A stretch of DNA of 64,000 nucleotides from JBDKVA01 sp039679375. GTDB lineage: Bacteria; Bacillota; Clostridia; Acetivibrionales; DTU013. Both the position numbers and the translations under genes were made by a program. This document shows positions 25,411 to 33,500 of this stretch, one piece after another. The notes under the pieces are model-generated. The model ran no database searches. It was not told the origin of the DNA and saw only the letters and a program-made list of their open reading frames with translations. The number at the start of each line of letters is the position of its first letter. Position 1 is the stretch's first letter. The stretch spans positions 13,640-77,639 of the forward strand of contig JBDKVA010000037.1 of NCBI GenBank assembly GCA_039679375.1. Reading direction: 5' to 3'.

Positions 25411-25450
25411 AAACCAGCGGTTTTTGCTTATCGCTAAAAATCACTGGTTT
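25411..25450 (-). terminator. Terminator of the tRNA-Leu gene
   Basis: AAACCAG...TTTTT and AAAAA...CTGGTTT form a stem of about 15 bp with two mismatches around a 10-nt loop, three bases past the tRNA 3' end. On the minus strand it runs into TTTTTT. It may also shield the kinase operon from read-through. Confidence 0.75.
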
Positions 25451-25452
25451 CT

Positions 25453-25540
25453 TGGTGCCGGAGACCGGGGTCGAACCGGTACGGCTTTAAGGGCCGCAGG
25501 ATTTTAAGTCCTGTGCGTCTGCCAATTCCGCCACTTCGGC
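25453..25540 (-). tRNA. tRNA-Leu (anticodon TAA)
   Basis: The 88-nt class II tRNA begins GCCGAAG and ends TCCGGCACCA with an encoded CCA. The anticodon loop CTTAAAA places TAA at 25504-25506 on the minus strand. The D-arm GGCAGACGC, a long variable arm, and the T-arm GGTTCGACCCC are all present. It decodes UUA/UUG leucine codons. Confidence 0.97.
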
Positions 25541-25611
25541 AAGTTTGATAACTACATAATAATAACATCTTGCATTTTAAAAATCAAGTGCCTGCAACCA
25601 TCCACATAATT

Positions 25612-26037
25612 CTAATAATATTGAGCTGATTTACGGTAACCGCCGCCACCCCGTTTGGATTCGAAATTCTTCTTGAGATCATGCATCCTCTCGTCGCTGT
25701 CCTTCATATACTTGGACAGCCGATCCTCAAAAGACATGCCCTCATTATTGTTTCTGCTCCAATCTGTCTCAACCGGCGGTCTTGCTGTCCTGGAATCAGA
25801 CTTGCGGTCAATGGCTTTTTTTATGGATAAACTGATTTTTCCGTTATCCATGGAAAGAACCTTTACTTTGACTTCCTGATTTTCCTGCAAGTGATTTTTG
25901 ATGTCCTTAACGTATTCTTCAGCGATTTCAGAGATGTGAACCAGACCCGTTTTCCCTTCAGGCAGTTGAATGAAAGCACCGAAATTGGTTATTCCGGCCA
26001 CCTTGCCTTCAACAATATTACCAACCTCAACAAGCAT
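25612..26037 (-). CDS. yabR: S1-domain RNA-binding protein (YabR-like)
   Basis: A 141-residue protein. An S1 domain occupies residues 1-75 (VGNIVEGKVAGITNFGAFIQLPEGKTGLVHISEIAEEYV through KISLSIKKA). A charged, probably disordered tail rich in Arg, Asp and Gly follows, ending GGGGYRKSAQYY. It is the last gene of the conserved mazG-to-yabR cluster, where YabR sits after divIC in Bacillus. It likely contacts ribosomes or mRNA. AAGGAGG lies 12 bases before the ATG. A terminator-like hairpin at 26067-26086 separates it from divIC. Confidence 0.88.
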   Translation of the reverse strand: MLVEVGNIVEGKVAGITNFGAFIQLPEGKTGLVHISEIAEEYVKDIKNHLQENQEVKVKVLSMDNGKISLSIKKAIDRKSDSRTARPPVETDWSRNNNEGMSFEDRLSKYMKDSDERMHDLKKNFESKRGGGGYRKSAQYY

Positions 26038-26066
26038 ACAGAAAGAAATCCTCCTTAAAGTTTATA

Positions 26067-26086
26067 AAAACGGTCTCTGCCGTTTT
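26067..26086 (-). terminator. Terminator or attenuator between divIC and yabR
   Basis: AAAACGG and CCGTTTT form a 7-bp stem around CAGAGA on the minus strand, followed by TATAAA. It lies 30 bp before the yabR start, so some read-through would be needed for yabR unless it has its own promoter. Confidence 0.5.
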
Positions 26087-26202
26087 ATACAAGATTGTCT
26101 GGCCTGTGATTGTCTAAAAGCAATTTGATTATATAGCATATGAAATATTTCGTCAAGCCTGTATTTACAGGCGCTGCAAGAGATAATGAAATAAATGGTA
26201 TT

Positions 26203-26493
26203 TTACTGTCCTATATCAACAAAAACTCTTTCGTTCGCTTTCACCATGCCCAATCTTTCTCTGGCAACCTTTTCTTTATATTCATCGCTGCCGATTGTTT
26301 CTTTTTCTTTTTTCAGTTCCTCATTCGCATTCGTTTCTTCCTCTATCTTACTCTCTATCTTGCTCAGCTCAATGCTTTTGGCGTTCAACAGCTTCTGCTG
26401 GCCAACTGCTACATAAGACAAATATAGAAAGATCGCCAATAAAACAAACACTCCGAATGAGGACTTTTTTCTTTTGCTCATTTCAGGTCTCAC
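26203..26493 (-). CDS. divIC: Septum formation initiator family protein (DivIC/FtsB)
   Basis: A 96-residue bitopic protein. The GTG at 26493 has AAAGGA at ideal spacing; an ATG at 26481 is an alternative, and the longer frame to 26562 lacks a site. After a basic cytoplasmic start (MSKRKKSS) there is one membrane segment (FGVFVLLAIFLYLSYVAVG). An extracytoplasmic coiled coil follows (KSIELSKIESKIEEETNANEELKKEKE), then RERLGMVKANERVF, typical of DivIC/FtsB. In the divisome it pairs with FtsL and DivIB. Position between yabQ and yabR matches Bacillus. Confidence 0.88.
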   Translation of the reverse strand: MRPEMSKRKKSSFGVFVLLAIFLYLSYVAVGQQKLLNAKSIELSKIESKIEEETNANEELKKEKETIGSDEYKEKVARERLGMVKANERVFVDIGQ

Positions 26494-26584
26494 ACCCCAT
26501 TTTCCTTTGTGAAAAGCAATATGCATATTATTAATTCTATGAAGCTTGGAAAAATCCTGCAAACGAATAAAAAGTTTTTAGAGC

Positions 26585-27094
26585 CTAAATCTTTTTCCTT
26601 AAATTTTTAAATTTCCTGCTATAAAAATGAAACTTGAAAAATTTGACCTTTCCGCTGCTTTTGGCTTTTTTAAAAGCTTTTTTAGTTATTCCCGCCAGTT
26701 TTCGGGCAGGTACTGAAAAGACTCTTAAAATCAATCGTACCGGGTAGGAAATAATAAGGATGATGCCTTTTATAACATATGTCACGATTTTTATTATAAA
26801 AAGGGAGGAACCCATTACGATCCTGCTTAATAAAAGAGAATACAAAATGACGCCGATGAATGCACCGATGAATAAGTAGGCTCTGATCTCACCGTCATTG
26901 CTGTAATATATGGTCAGAAACATAATTACGGCAACAATCAGCCAGTACAGCAAGTCCTGCAGATAAGTAACCAGGCTGCCGGTTTTTACTGCTTTCCTTA
27001 ATATCCTGAAAACATCATAAACCAGCGCAATCATTATACCGCCTGCTACCGTGCAAAAGAATATGTATGCCTGGGAGTTCACAGATACCGTCAT
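26585..27094 (-). CDS. yabQ: Sporulation cortex protein YabQ
   Basis: A 169-residue membrane protein with about four predicted spans. QAYIFFCTVAGGIMIALVYDVFRILR at the N-terminus is the conserved YabQ segment. The C-terminus is strongly basic (KKAFKKAKSSGKVKFFKFHF). In Bacillus YabQ localises to the outer forespore membrane and is needed for cortex synthesis. The start overlaps the yabP stop by 4 bp, so the two are coupled. This is good evidence for an endospore former. Confidence 0.9.
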   Translation of the reverse strand: MTVSVNSQAYIFFCTVAGGIMIALVYDVFRILRKAVKTGSLVTYLQDLLYWLIVAVIMFLTIYYSNDGEIRAYLFIGAFIGVILYSLLLSRIVMGSSLFIIKIVTYVIKGIILIISYPVRLILRVFSVPARKLAGITKKAFKKAKSSGKVKFFKFHFYSRKFKNLRKKI

Positions 27095-27384
27095 TTGAAC
27101 ATCCGGGCAAAAAAGCCTCCGCCCTTATTCCTTGAACCATCCCTGTCCGAATATTCGCAGCTTATGATTTCGCCTTCGATCCCGAGCTCCGAGTTGTCAA
27201 TATTCAGCTTATTGATGTGAAGATCGATGCCTTTTATGATCAGCAACCCAAGTTCCGTGTCAGCGATAACACATTCGTCGTTGAAGCTTTCCACGTCAAT
27301 AACGCCGGAAATATTGAGCTTCTCCCTGTTTTCGAGAATAAGGTTCTGCACTTTCGGCTTTGGTACCTTTTTTTCCTCAATCAT
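27091..27384 (-). CDS. yabP: Sporulation protein YabP
   Basis: A 97-residue YabP/YqfC-family protein: NLILENREKLNISGVIDVESFNDECVIADTELGLLIIKG followed by LGIEGEIISCEYS. It is a mother-cell protein involved in spore cortex assembly with YabQ. Its leader carries a candidate sigma-E promoter (27476-27505) and two 16-bp direct repeats (27421-27470), and a strong GGGGGG site precedes the ATG. A family A repeat separates this sporulation pair from the upstream rqcP gene. Confidence 0.92.
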   Translation of the reverse strand: MIEEKKVPKPKVQNLILENREKLNISGVIDVESFNDECVIADTELGLLIIKGIDLHINKLNIDNSELGIEGEIISCEYSDRDGSRNKGGGFFARMFK

Positions 27385-27420
27385 TTTTATCCCCCCAATT
27401 ACATAAGCAGCGGCCCGAAC

Positions 27421-27470
27421 ATTTCAGCCGACCCTTTCGGGATCGTTGAAATAAATTTCAGCCGACCCTT
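27421..27470. repeat. Two 16-bp direct repeats in the yabP leader
   Basis: ATTTCAGCCGACCCTT occurs at 27421-27436 and again at 27455-27470, a 34-bp period. Both lie between the candidate sigma-E -10 element and the yabP start. On the RNA they read AAGGGTCGGCTGAAAT. Whether this is a regulator site or a small duplication is unclear. Confidence 0.75.
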
Positions 27471-27475
27471 ACTTG

Positions 27476-27505
27476 ATTTATATGCATGTACAAGGAATAA
27501 AATGA
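27476..27505 (-). promoter_or_regulatory. Candidate sigma-E promoter of yabPQ
   Basis: On the minus strand, TCATTTT (27499-27505) and CATATAAAT (27476-27484) are separated by 14 bp. This resembles the sigma-E pattern (ATA-rich -35, CATA-type -10). B. subtilis yabP is in the sigma-E regulon, which supports the call. Confidence 0.55.
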
Positions 27506-27531
27506 TAAGATTTTAGGAGTTCGCCCGGAAA

Positions 27532-27634
27532 CCAATATGGGCTACCGCCCACAACCCAACGAATGTACTTATTGCCGCGAGTGTGAAACTATTTTCTTAT
27601 TTTCTATTGCAATTTCGCGGCAATAAGTTACTAA
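27532..27634 (+). repeat. Family A two-hairpin repeat, copy 3
   Basis: A 103-bp copy. TGGGC-TACC-GCCCA forms the first hairpin. CTTATTGCCGCGAG and TTTCGCGGCAATAAG form the long inverted repeat. It lies 21 bp beyond the rqcP stop and just upstream of the yabP promoter. Like the other two copies it is in plus orientation and 3' of a minus-strand gene. Confidence 0.88.
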
Positions 27635-27655
27635 CATATGCAGATTTTCAGGTCG

Positions 27656-27895
27656 CTACCTGATTACATACATTTCCTTCGAATCAGCCTTGGTAACGTG
27701 TTCGGCCACGGATGTGACCTCCACGCTGGTAAGGCTGCTGCCGAACCTGATTTCAACGACGTCGCCTACCTTTACCTCCGTACCGGGTTTTGCGGCTTTT
27801 CCGTTTATCGTCACATGTCCTGTTTCACAGGCTTCATTCGCAAGTGTACGGCGTTTGATCAGCCTGGATACTTTTAAATATTTATCTATCCTCAT
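27656..27895 (-). CDS. rqcP: S4-domain RNA-binding protein RqcP (YabO)
   Basis: A 79-residue protein starting MRIDKYLKVSRLIKRRTLANEAC, the S4 RNA-binding motif, followed by GHVTINGKAAKPGTEVKVGDVVEIRFG. The ATG at 27895 is preferred over an upstream in-frame start because the family begins at MRIDKYLK; AGGGG lies 10 bases upstream. In B. subtilis this protein (YabO, now RqcP) acts in ribosome-associated quality control with RqcH. Position after mazG/hup and before yabP matches the conserved cluster. Confidence 0.88.
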   Translation of the reverse strand: MRIDKYLKVSRLIKRRTLANEACETGHVTINGKAAKPGTEVKVGDVVEIRFGSSLTSVEVTSVAEHVTKADSKEMYVIR

Positions 27896-27927
27896 ATAAA
27901 TACATCCCCTTTTGACCATTTACGTAA

Positions 27928-28203
27928 TTATTCGTTGACCATATCCTTCAACGCCTTGCCTACTTTGAATACAGGCGCTTTTGAAGCCTTTATAGTAATT
28001 TCCTTCTTGGTTTGCGGATTCCGGCCCTTTCTCTCGGCCCTCTCCCTCACCTCAAAGGATCCAAAGCCCACAAGCTGTACCTTGTCGCCATTTACCAGCG
28101 CTTCCTCGACGCTCTCGACAAATGCATTCAGCGCCTTTTCGGCATCCACCCTGGTTATGTCGCCCTTTTCAGAAATACTTTTTATCAGATCTGCCTTGTT
28201 CAT
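27928..28203 (-). CDS. hup: HU-family DNA-binding protein
   Basis: A 91-residue histone-like protein of standard HU length. The helical dimer body starts MNKADLIKSISEKG. The signature VGFGSFEVRERAERKGRNPQTKKEI covers the DNA-clasping beta arms, and the end is FKVGKALKDMV. It binds and bends DNA as a dimer. The gene lies between mazG and rqcP, 35 bp after mazG, an arrangement I recall from clostridia but not from B. subtilis at this locus. AAGGAGG precedes the start. Confidence 0.96.
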   Translation of the reverse strand: MNKADLIKSISEKGDITRVDAEKALNAFVESVEEALVNGDKVQLVGFGSFEVRERAERKGRNPQTKKEITIKASKAPVFKVGKALKDMVNE

Positions 28204-28238
28204 TTACCTTCCTCCTTCTGAATCATATTACAATCATA

Positions 28239-29033
28239 TCATTTTTCCGGAAGACGGACCTTCGCTTCATTCCAAAGCTCGTCCATCTCTGCAAGGCTCA
28301 AGTCATCAAGCTTTTTGCCTGCTTTTGTACTCTGCTGTTCAATATACTCAAACCTTCTGATAAATTTGTTGACCGTTCCGGTAAGAGCCAGCTCAGGCTG
28401 CACCTTGAGGAACCTGGACAGATTCACGAGTGCAAACATCGCATCTCCCAGTTCATCCGTTATTCTTACCACATTTTTACTCTTGTATACATCCCGAAGC
28501 TCCTGTATTTCCTCATCTACCTTTGCAAACACATCTTCTATATTGTCCCAGTCAAAGCCAACCTGTGCCGCTTTCTGCTGAACCTTGTAGCTTCTCATCA
28601 GCGCCGGCAGGTTGGAAGGCACATCCTTCAAAACACCGGTCTGGCTCTTCAGCTGTTTTTCCTTCTTTTTTATTGCTTCCCAGTTTTCAACCACCTGTTC
28701 GGGCGTATCAGCCCTGGCATCGCCAAATATGTGCGTATGCCTTGAGATCAGCTTTCTGCAAATCTCAGTCGTCACATCGCCCATGTCAAATTCCCCATGT
28801 TCCTTGGCAATCTGCGCATGAAACACGATTTGAAGCAGCAGATCTCCAAGCTCATTGCAGAATTTGCCCAGATCCCCGGCATCAAGCGCCTCAAGCACCT
28901 CATACGTCTCTTCGATCATATATATCCGCAGGCTTTCGTGGGTTTGTTCCCTGTCCCACGGACAGCCGTTTTCAGCTCTCAGCCTGGACATAATATCCAA
29001 CAGGTCGTTAAAATCATACTTATCCTTCAGCAT
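28239..29033 (-). CDS. mazG: Nucleoside triphosphate pyrophosphohydrolase MazG
   Basis: A 264-residue MazG with two tandem MazG folds. The first contains CPWDREQTHESLRIYMIEETYEVLEALD, with the metal-binding Glu cluster, and FHAQIAKE. The second is around EEIQELRDVYKSKNVVRITDELGDAMFALVN. MazG hydrolyses NTPs to NMPs, a housecleaning role. It heads the mazG-hup-rqcP group. In Bacillus the homologue YabN carries an extra N-terminal methylase domain that is absent here. GGAGA precedes the ATG. Confidence 0.93.
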   Translation of the reverse strand: MLKDKYDFNDLLDIMSRLRAENGCPWDREQTHESLRIYMIEETYEVLEALDAGDLGKFCNELGDLLLQIVFHAQIAKEHGEFDMGDVTTEICRKLISRHTHIFGDARADTPEQVVENWEAIKKKEKQLKSQTGVLKDVPSNLPALMRSYKVQQKAAQVGFDWDNIEDVFAKVDEEIQELRDVYKSKNVVRITDELGDAMFALVNLSRFLKVQPELALTGTVNKFIRRFEYIEQQSTKAGKKLDDLSLAEMDELWNEAKVRLPEK

Positions 29034-29284
29034 TTTCTATATCTCCTGTTCAATTTATTCAATACTACGGCGTACACGTTCAGAAGCAATATAATGAATC
29101 TTTAATCCATCATTTATAGTAAAATTTTACTGTGCATCAGCTTATATTTTACCCCATTCCCACAAAAAATAGCAATAGAGAAAGCACTTCAAAGGGACAA
29201 CTTCGCGAATTTATGCAGATTGATTCCGTACAATGCTGTAAAAAAGCATACACCATAAATTAAATAGTGTAAACATAGATAATA

Positions 29285-29331
29285 TAAATTAAAATTTGGT
29301 GTTTTTCATTTTAAAATAACCATGCTACAAT
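29285..29331 (+). promoter_or_regulatory. Promoter region of the FrlC-like/oxoprolinase operon
   Basis: TACAAT (29326-29331) is the -10, with a weak TTTTCA at 29303-29308 (17-bp spacing). TAAATTAAAAT lies at 29285-29295, exactly 31 bp before the -10. The same two elements at the same spacing occur at 37586-37632 before the dipeptide-type importer. The weak -35 suggests an activator, perhaps the LysR protein encoded between the two operons. Confidence 0.55.
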
Positions 29332-29359
29332 TTACCTGTCACAAGAAAAAACGCATCTA

Positions 29360-29460
29360 TATTGAATGAACTGATCTTCTTGACGAATGGCTGCGCAAAC
29401 AGCAGTGATTCTATGATGTTTGCGAAGACAGGCGTTTAGAAAATTTCATTCAATTAATAT
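29360..29460 (+). repeat. Family B repeat, 101 bp
   Basis: From TATTGAATGAACTGATC to TTCATTCAATTAATAT. It has inverted termini TTGAATGAA/TTCATTCAA and an internal GCAAAC/GTTTGC hairpin. It matches 20074-20174 with few differences. It lies within the predicted 5' leader of the FrlC-like operon and contains no ORF of note. Confidence 0.88.
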
Positions 29461-29469
29461 GTCCGGAGG

Positions 29470-29540
29470 CCGGTTATCCTGATAACCGGAAATCCGGAGA
29501 ATCCGTGTCCGGTTTTTATATAAAAGCTTTCGGCAAAAGC
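29470..29540 (+). promoter_or_regulatory. Structured 5' leader, attenuator-like
   Basis: Three consecutive stems precede the TTG start. CCGGTTATC/GATAACCGG is at 29470-29489. CCGGA/TCCGG at 29494-29512 is followed by TTTTT, a small terminator-like hairpin. GCTTT/AAAGC is at 29526-29540. Several TCCGGA/CCGG words could pair alternatively. No known riboswitch class was recognised. Confidence 0.5.
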
Positions 29541-29563
29541 CAATCAAAAGGAGGGAGAAGCTC

Positions 29564-30418
29564 TTGGAAAATGTACTTCACAGTCCCGAGGCAGCTGGCT
29601 GTTCCTATGCGATAATGAATTGCCATTATGTCAGGTATCCTGTCGAATATTTTCTGGATTCCGTAAAACGTTTTGGATTTGCAAATATTGAATTGTTTGG
29701 CGCATTACCTCATTTCTACATAGAGGATGTGGACGATGAATTGATCGGGCGCGTGACCGCCGGCTGCCGTCAGCGTGGGCTTAATATTGTGAGCTATACG
29801 CCTGCACAGGGTGCATACCCTGTCAGTATCTCGATCGATGAAAAAACAGCCCGCAGCCGCAGCATCCGGATGGCAAAAAAGAGCATAGAGACTGCAGAAA
29901 AACTGGGCGCGGCAACAATGCTGATCTCTCCCGGCTTCGGTTATCAGAACCAGCCGCATGAAGCGCGGTGGTATCTGTGCCGCGAGGCATTGGAAGAGCT
30001 GGCTGAGCATGCACAGGCACACAACATCATATTGATGATCGAGCCTCTTACGCCTACCACCTCCAATGTCATAAATACAAGTGAACAGTCGGCAAAAATG
30101 ATTGCTGAAGTGGGCTCGCCAAACTTAAAGAGCATGATGGATATTGGTGTAATGAATTTTATGGGTGAGAGCGTTGATTCCTATTTTGCCAATTTGGGGG
30201 AGAATCTGGCATACATCCATTTTACCGATGGTCCCGGTATGCATGTGGCGCTGGGTGATGGGACGTTTCCGATGGTAGATTACCTGAAACAAATCCGGCA
30301 GCACGGGTATCATGGATATTTATCGTTCGAGATTAATGACAAACGGTACCTGAGGGATCCGGACAGCGCAACGCAGAAAAATGTATCATGGCTGAAGAAA
30401 AACGGCTTCATCGGCTGA
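29564..30418 (+). CDS. Sugar phosphate isomerase/epimerase, FrlC-like (AP endonuclease 2 TIM barrel)
   Basis: A 284-residue xylose-isomerase-like TIM barrel. It starts at TTG with AGGAGGGAG upstream. Metal-ligand segments are ILMIEPLTPTTSN (Glu), SMMDIGVMN (Asp), YIHFTDGPGMHVALGDG (His) and YLSFEIND (Glu). The EPLTPTTSNV stretch and overall length recall FrlC, the fructoselysine 3-epimerase, more than IolE or tagatose epimerase; this is by-eye resemblance. It is first in a plus-strand group with a fused oxoprolinase-like gene. It probably epimerises or isomerises a ketose or an Amadori-type compound. Confidence 0.75.
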   Translation: MENVLHSPEAAGCSYAIMNCHYVRYPVEYFLDSVKRFGFANIELFGALPHFYIEDVDDELIGRVTAGCRQRGLNIVSYTPAQGAYPVSISIDEKTARSRSIRMAKKSIETAEKLGAATMLISPGFGYQNQPHEARWYLCREALEELAEHAQAHNIILMIEPLTPTTSNVINTSEQSAKMIAEVGSPNLKSMMDIGVMNFMGESVDSYFANLGENLAYIHFTDGPGMHVALGDGTFPMVDYLKQIRQHGYHGYLSFEINDKRYLRDPDSATQKNVSWLKKNGFIG

Positions 30419-30519
30419 TGTGTTTTCTTCTGATAAAATAACACATTCTGCAAATGGGCTTTACACACATGTTGTCTCCGTAATTAAAAATGTCTTATAC
30501 ATAAGAAAGGTGAATTGTT

Positions 30520-33500
30520 ATGAGTTATATGTTTGGCGTAGATGTTGGCGGTACCTTTACCGACTTGTCGATATTTGATACCGAAACAGAAAGGATCTTC
30601 AACTACAAGCTCAGTTCCACACCAGGTGATCCGTCACGCGCCATTGTGGAAGGTATCATTGAAGTGATGCAGCTATTGGGCATCGGCCCGGAGGAAATAT
30701 CGTATCTGGCACACGGCACTACGGTTGCCACGAATGCTTTAATTGAAAAAAAGGGGTCCCGAGTAGGTCTGATTACCACCGAGGGCTTCAAGGATATGCT
30801 GGAGATCGGCTGGCAAAAGCGGCCCAACCTCTATGACCTGCTCCGTCCGAAGGCACAGAGCATACTGCCTCACGGGCTTAAATGCGAGGTGCCGGAGCGC
30901 ATTCTGTATGACGGCAGTGTAAAAACACCGCTGGATGAGGATGCAGTCCGGAGAGCAATCGAATATCTTAAACAGCATAAAGCTGAATCCATCGCAATAT
31001 GCACTCTGTTTTCCTTCATGAACCCTGCGCATGAAAAGCGAATCAAGGAACTGGTGCAGGAGTGTTATCCCGAGGCTTACGTATCTGCCTCGCATGAGCT
31101 GGTACATGAATTCCGTGAGTTTTCCCGGATGAGCACCACCGTTCTGAACGCTTATCTTGGCTCGGTCATGAAAAAATATGTACGCAACTTTGAACAATCG
31201 GTTAAAGATATTGGAGTTACCGTAAAACCCTATGTAACCCAATCAAACGGAAGTATCATCTCCATTTCCGAAACCGTTGACTGCCCAATTAAAACAGCTG
31301 TTTCGGGCCCGTCTGCCGGTGTTGTCGGCGCGGCTTACATGGGAGGACTTTGCGGCATTAAAAATATAATCACGTTTGACATGGGCGGCACGAGCGCGGA
31401 TATAAGCCTTATCAGCGAAGGTAAGCCGCAGCTTTCAAACGAACGGCTGATCGAGGGACATCCGGCCCGGATCCCGATGATCGATATTATTACCATTGGC
31501 GCAGGCGGCGGCAGCATCGCCCATATCGATGAGGGCGGCGCTATGAAGGTCGGACCCGGCAGCGCAGGCGCGCTTCCCGGACCTGCGTGCTATAACCGGG
31601 GCGGCGCGTGTCCGACGGTCACGGACGCCAATATTTTTCTGGGCAAATTGAACCAGAAGAAGATATTGGGCGGACGTATGGATGTTCACCTTGGCCTTGC
31701 AGAGCAGGCGATAAAACAGGAAATATGCGATAAATCCGCGCTTGATATGAAGGAAGCGGCTACCGGCATCATATCGGTTGTCAATTCAAATATGATACGA
31801 GCAATTCGCGTAGTATCAGTCGAACGCGGCTACGATGTGCGCGAATTTGTGCTGATGGCATTCGGCGGCGCCGGTCCGCTCCACGCTTGTGAGGTGGCGG
31901 AAGAAATAGGCATCCGTGAAGTGCTCATCCCATTGGCTCCCGGTACGCTGTGCTCGCTTGGACTGTTGATGGCGGATACCAAATTCGACCTCAGCCGTTC
32001 CAACATCATGCTCGCCAAACCTGAAAACTTGTCCGCTATCAATAGTATCTTCAATGAGATGATTGAGGAAGGCGGAGCTTTACTGGATAAAGAAGGCATT
32101 ACCGGTGTAAAGCGCAGCTTTATTCTTTCCGTAGACGCCCGCTATGAACGCCAGAATTACGAGATCAACGTTATGCTGCCTGGTTCGGAATTGACGAAGG
32201 AATCGCTGGCAAGGGTGCTGGATGATTTCCATGCAGCTCACGAAAAAAACTATGGCTACAGCAATAAAGCTTTTAACGTACAGTTTGTTAACTATCGGGT
32301 ATCCGCCGTCGGCGAGGTCGAAAAACCCGACCTGAAAGCTGAGCCGGAGAATCCGGACGCAATATTGCCAGAACCCATCGAGTTCCGTAAAGTACTTTTC
32401 TGCGGCGAGAAGGAATATATAAATACGCCTGTTTATAACCGTGATTCCTTCGTTCCCGGCTGCACGGCGCATGGTCCGATGATCATTGATCAGATGGATA
32501 CCACTACGGTCATTCCGCCCCACTGGAAAGTAAAGACCGATGCTTTCCGCAATTTGCATGCTATATATGAACAGGCGGGCAGTATGAAGCAAAGTGAATA
32601 TAAGGTCGATTCGGTAACAGTAGAAATCGTGGGCAACCTGATGCTTTCAATCGCAGAGGAGACCTGCCTTTCAATCATCAAAAGCGCCTATTCTACCAAT
32701 ATAAAGGAACGGCGCGACGTATCCTCCGCTGTTTTAGGACCGGACGGCGAACTGGTGGCGCAGGCGGACTACCTGCCGATGCATCTGAATGCATTCCTTA
32801 CTTTCATACCCTATATTTACAGTAAATATCCCGTTGAAAGCATCCTTCCCGGAGATATGTTCATTGGCAACGACCCATACAACGGCGGCGGCAACCATTT
32901 ACCGGATATTGTCGTAGCAGAGCCGGTGTTCGGCGGCGGTCATATCAACGGCGACCGCGTTGGCGGTGGCCACATTATCGGCTGGATTGTCAATATGGCG
33001 CACCATTCCGATATAGGAGGCATGGTGCCCGGCAGCACCTCCAGCTATGCAAACAGTCTCTTTCAGGAGGGCATCCGTATACCTGTCATACGTATCCTTC
33101 GTGAAGGGAAAATTGAGGACGGCGTGCTGCAGTTAATTCTCGGCAATACACGTACGCGTACGGAACGTCTGGGCGACCTGACGGCCCAGATATCCTCCAA
33201 TCACGTGGGCGCCCGCAGGATGAGGGAAGCTTATGCCAAGTATGGTGAGAATCTGATCTCCTGCATGAATGAATTGAAAAATTATTCCGAACGGCGCCTT
33301 CGCGCTGCAATTGCCGCAGTACCTGACGGGACTTATTCCTATACCGATTTCATAGACGACGGCGGTGAAAACCATCCGGAAGCATTGCAGGTCGGAGTGG
33401 ATATACATGTAAAGGGCGATTCTATCGAATTCGATTTCTCCCGCACATGCAAGCAGATCAAGTCGCCCCTCAATATTTCCTATAATACTCTGCTGGCTTG

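Larger units (their letters stand above)
29034..29563. other. 530-bp divergent control region with repeat and structured leader
   Basis: No gene is seen. It separates mazG (minus) from the FrlC-like gene (plus). It holds the promoter signature at 29285-29331, the family B repeat at 29360-29460, and hairpins from 29470 to 29540. I could not define the mazG promoter with confidence. Confidence 0.7.

Noticed and set aside
27421..27470. Start of a CRISPR array in the yabP leader
   Set aside because: Only two 16-bp repeats with an 18-bp spacer, no cas genes, and too short for a CRISPR repeat.
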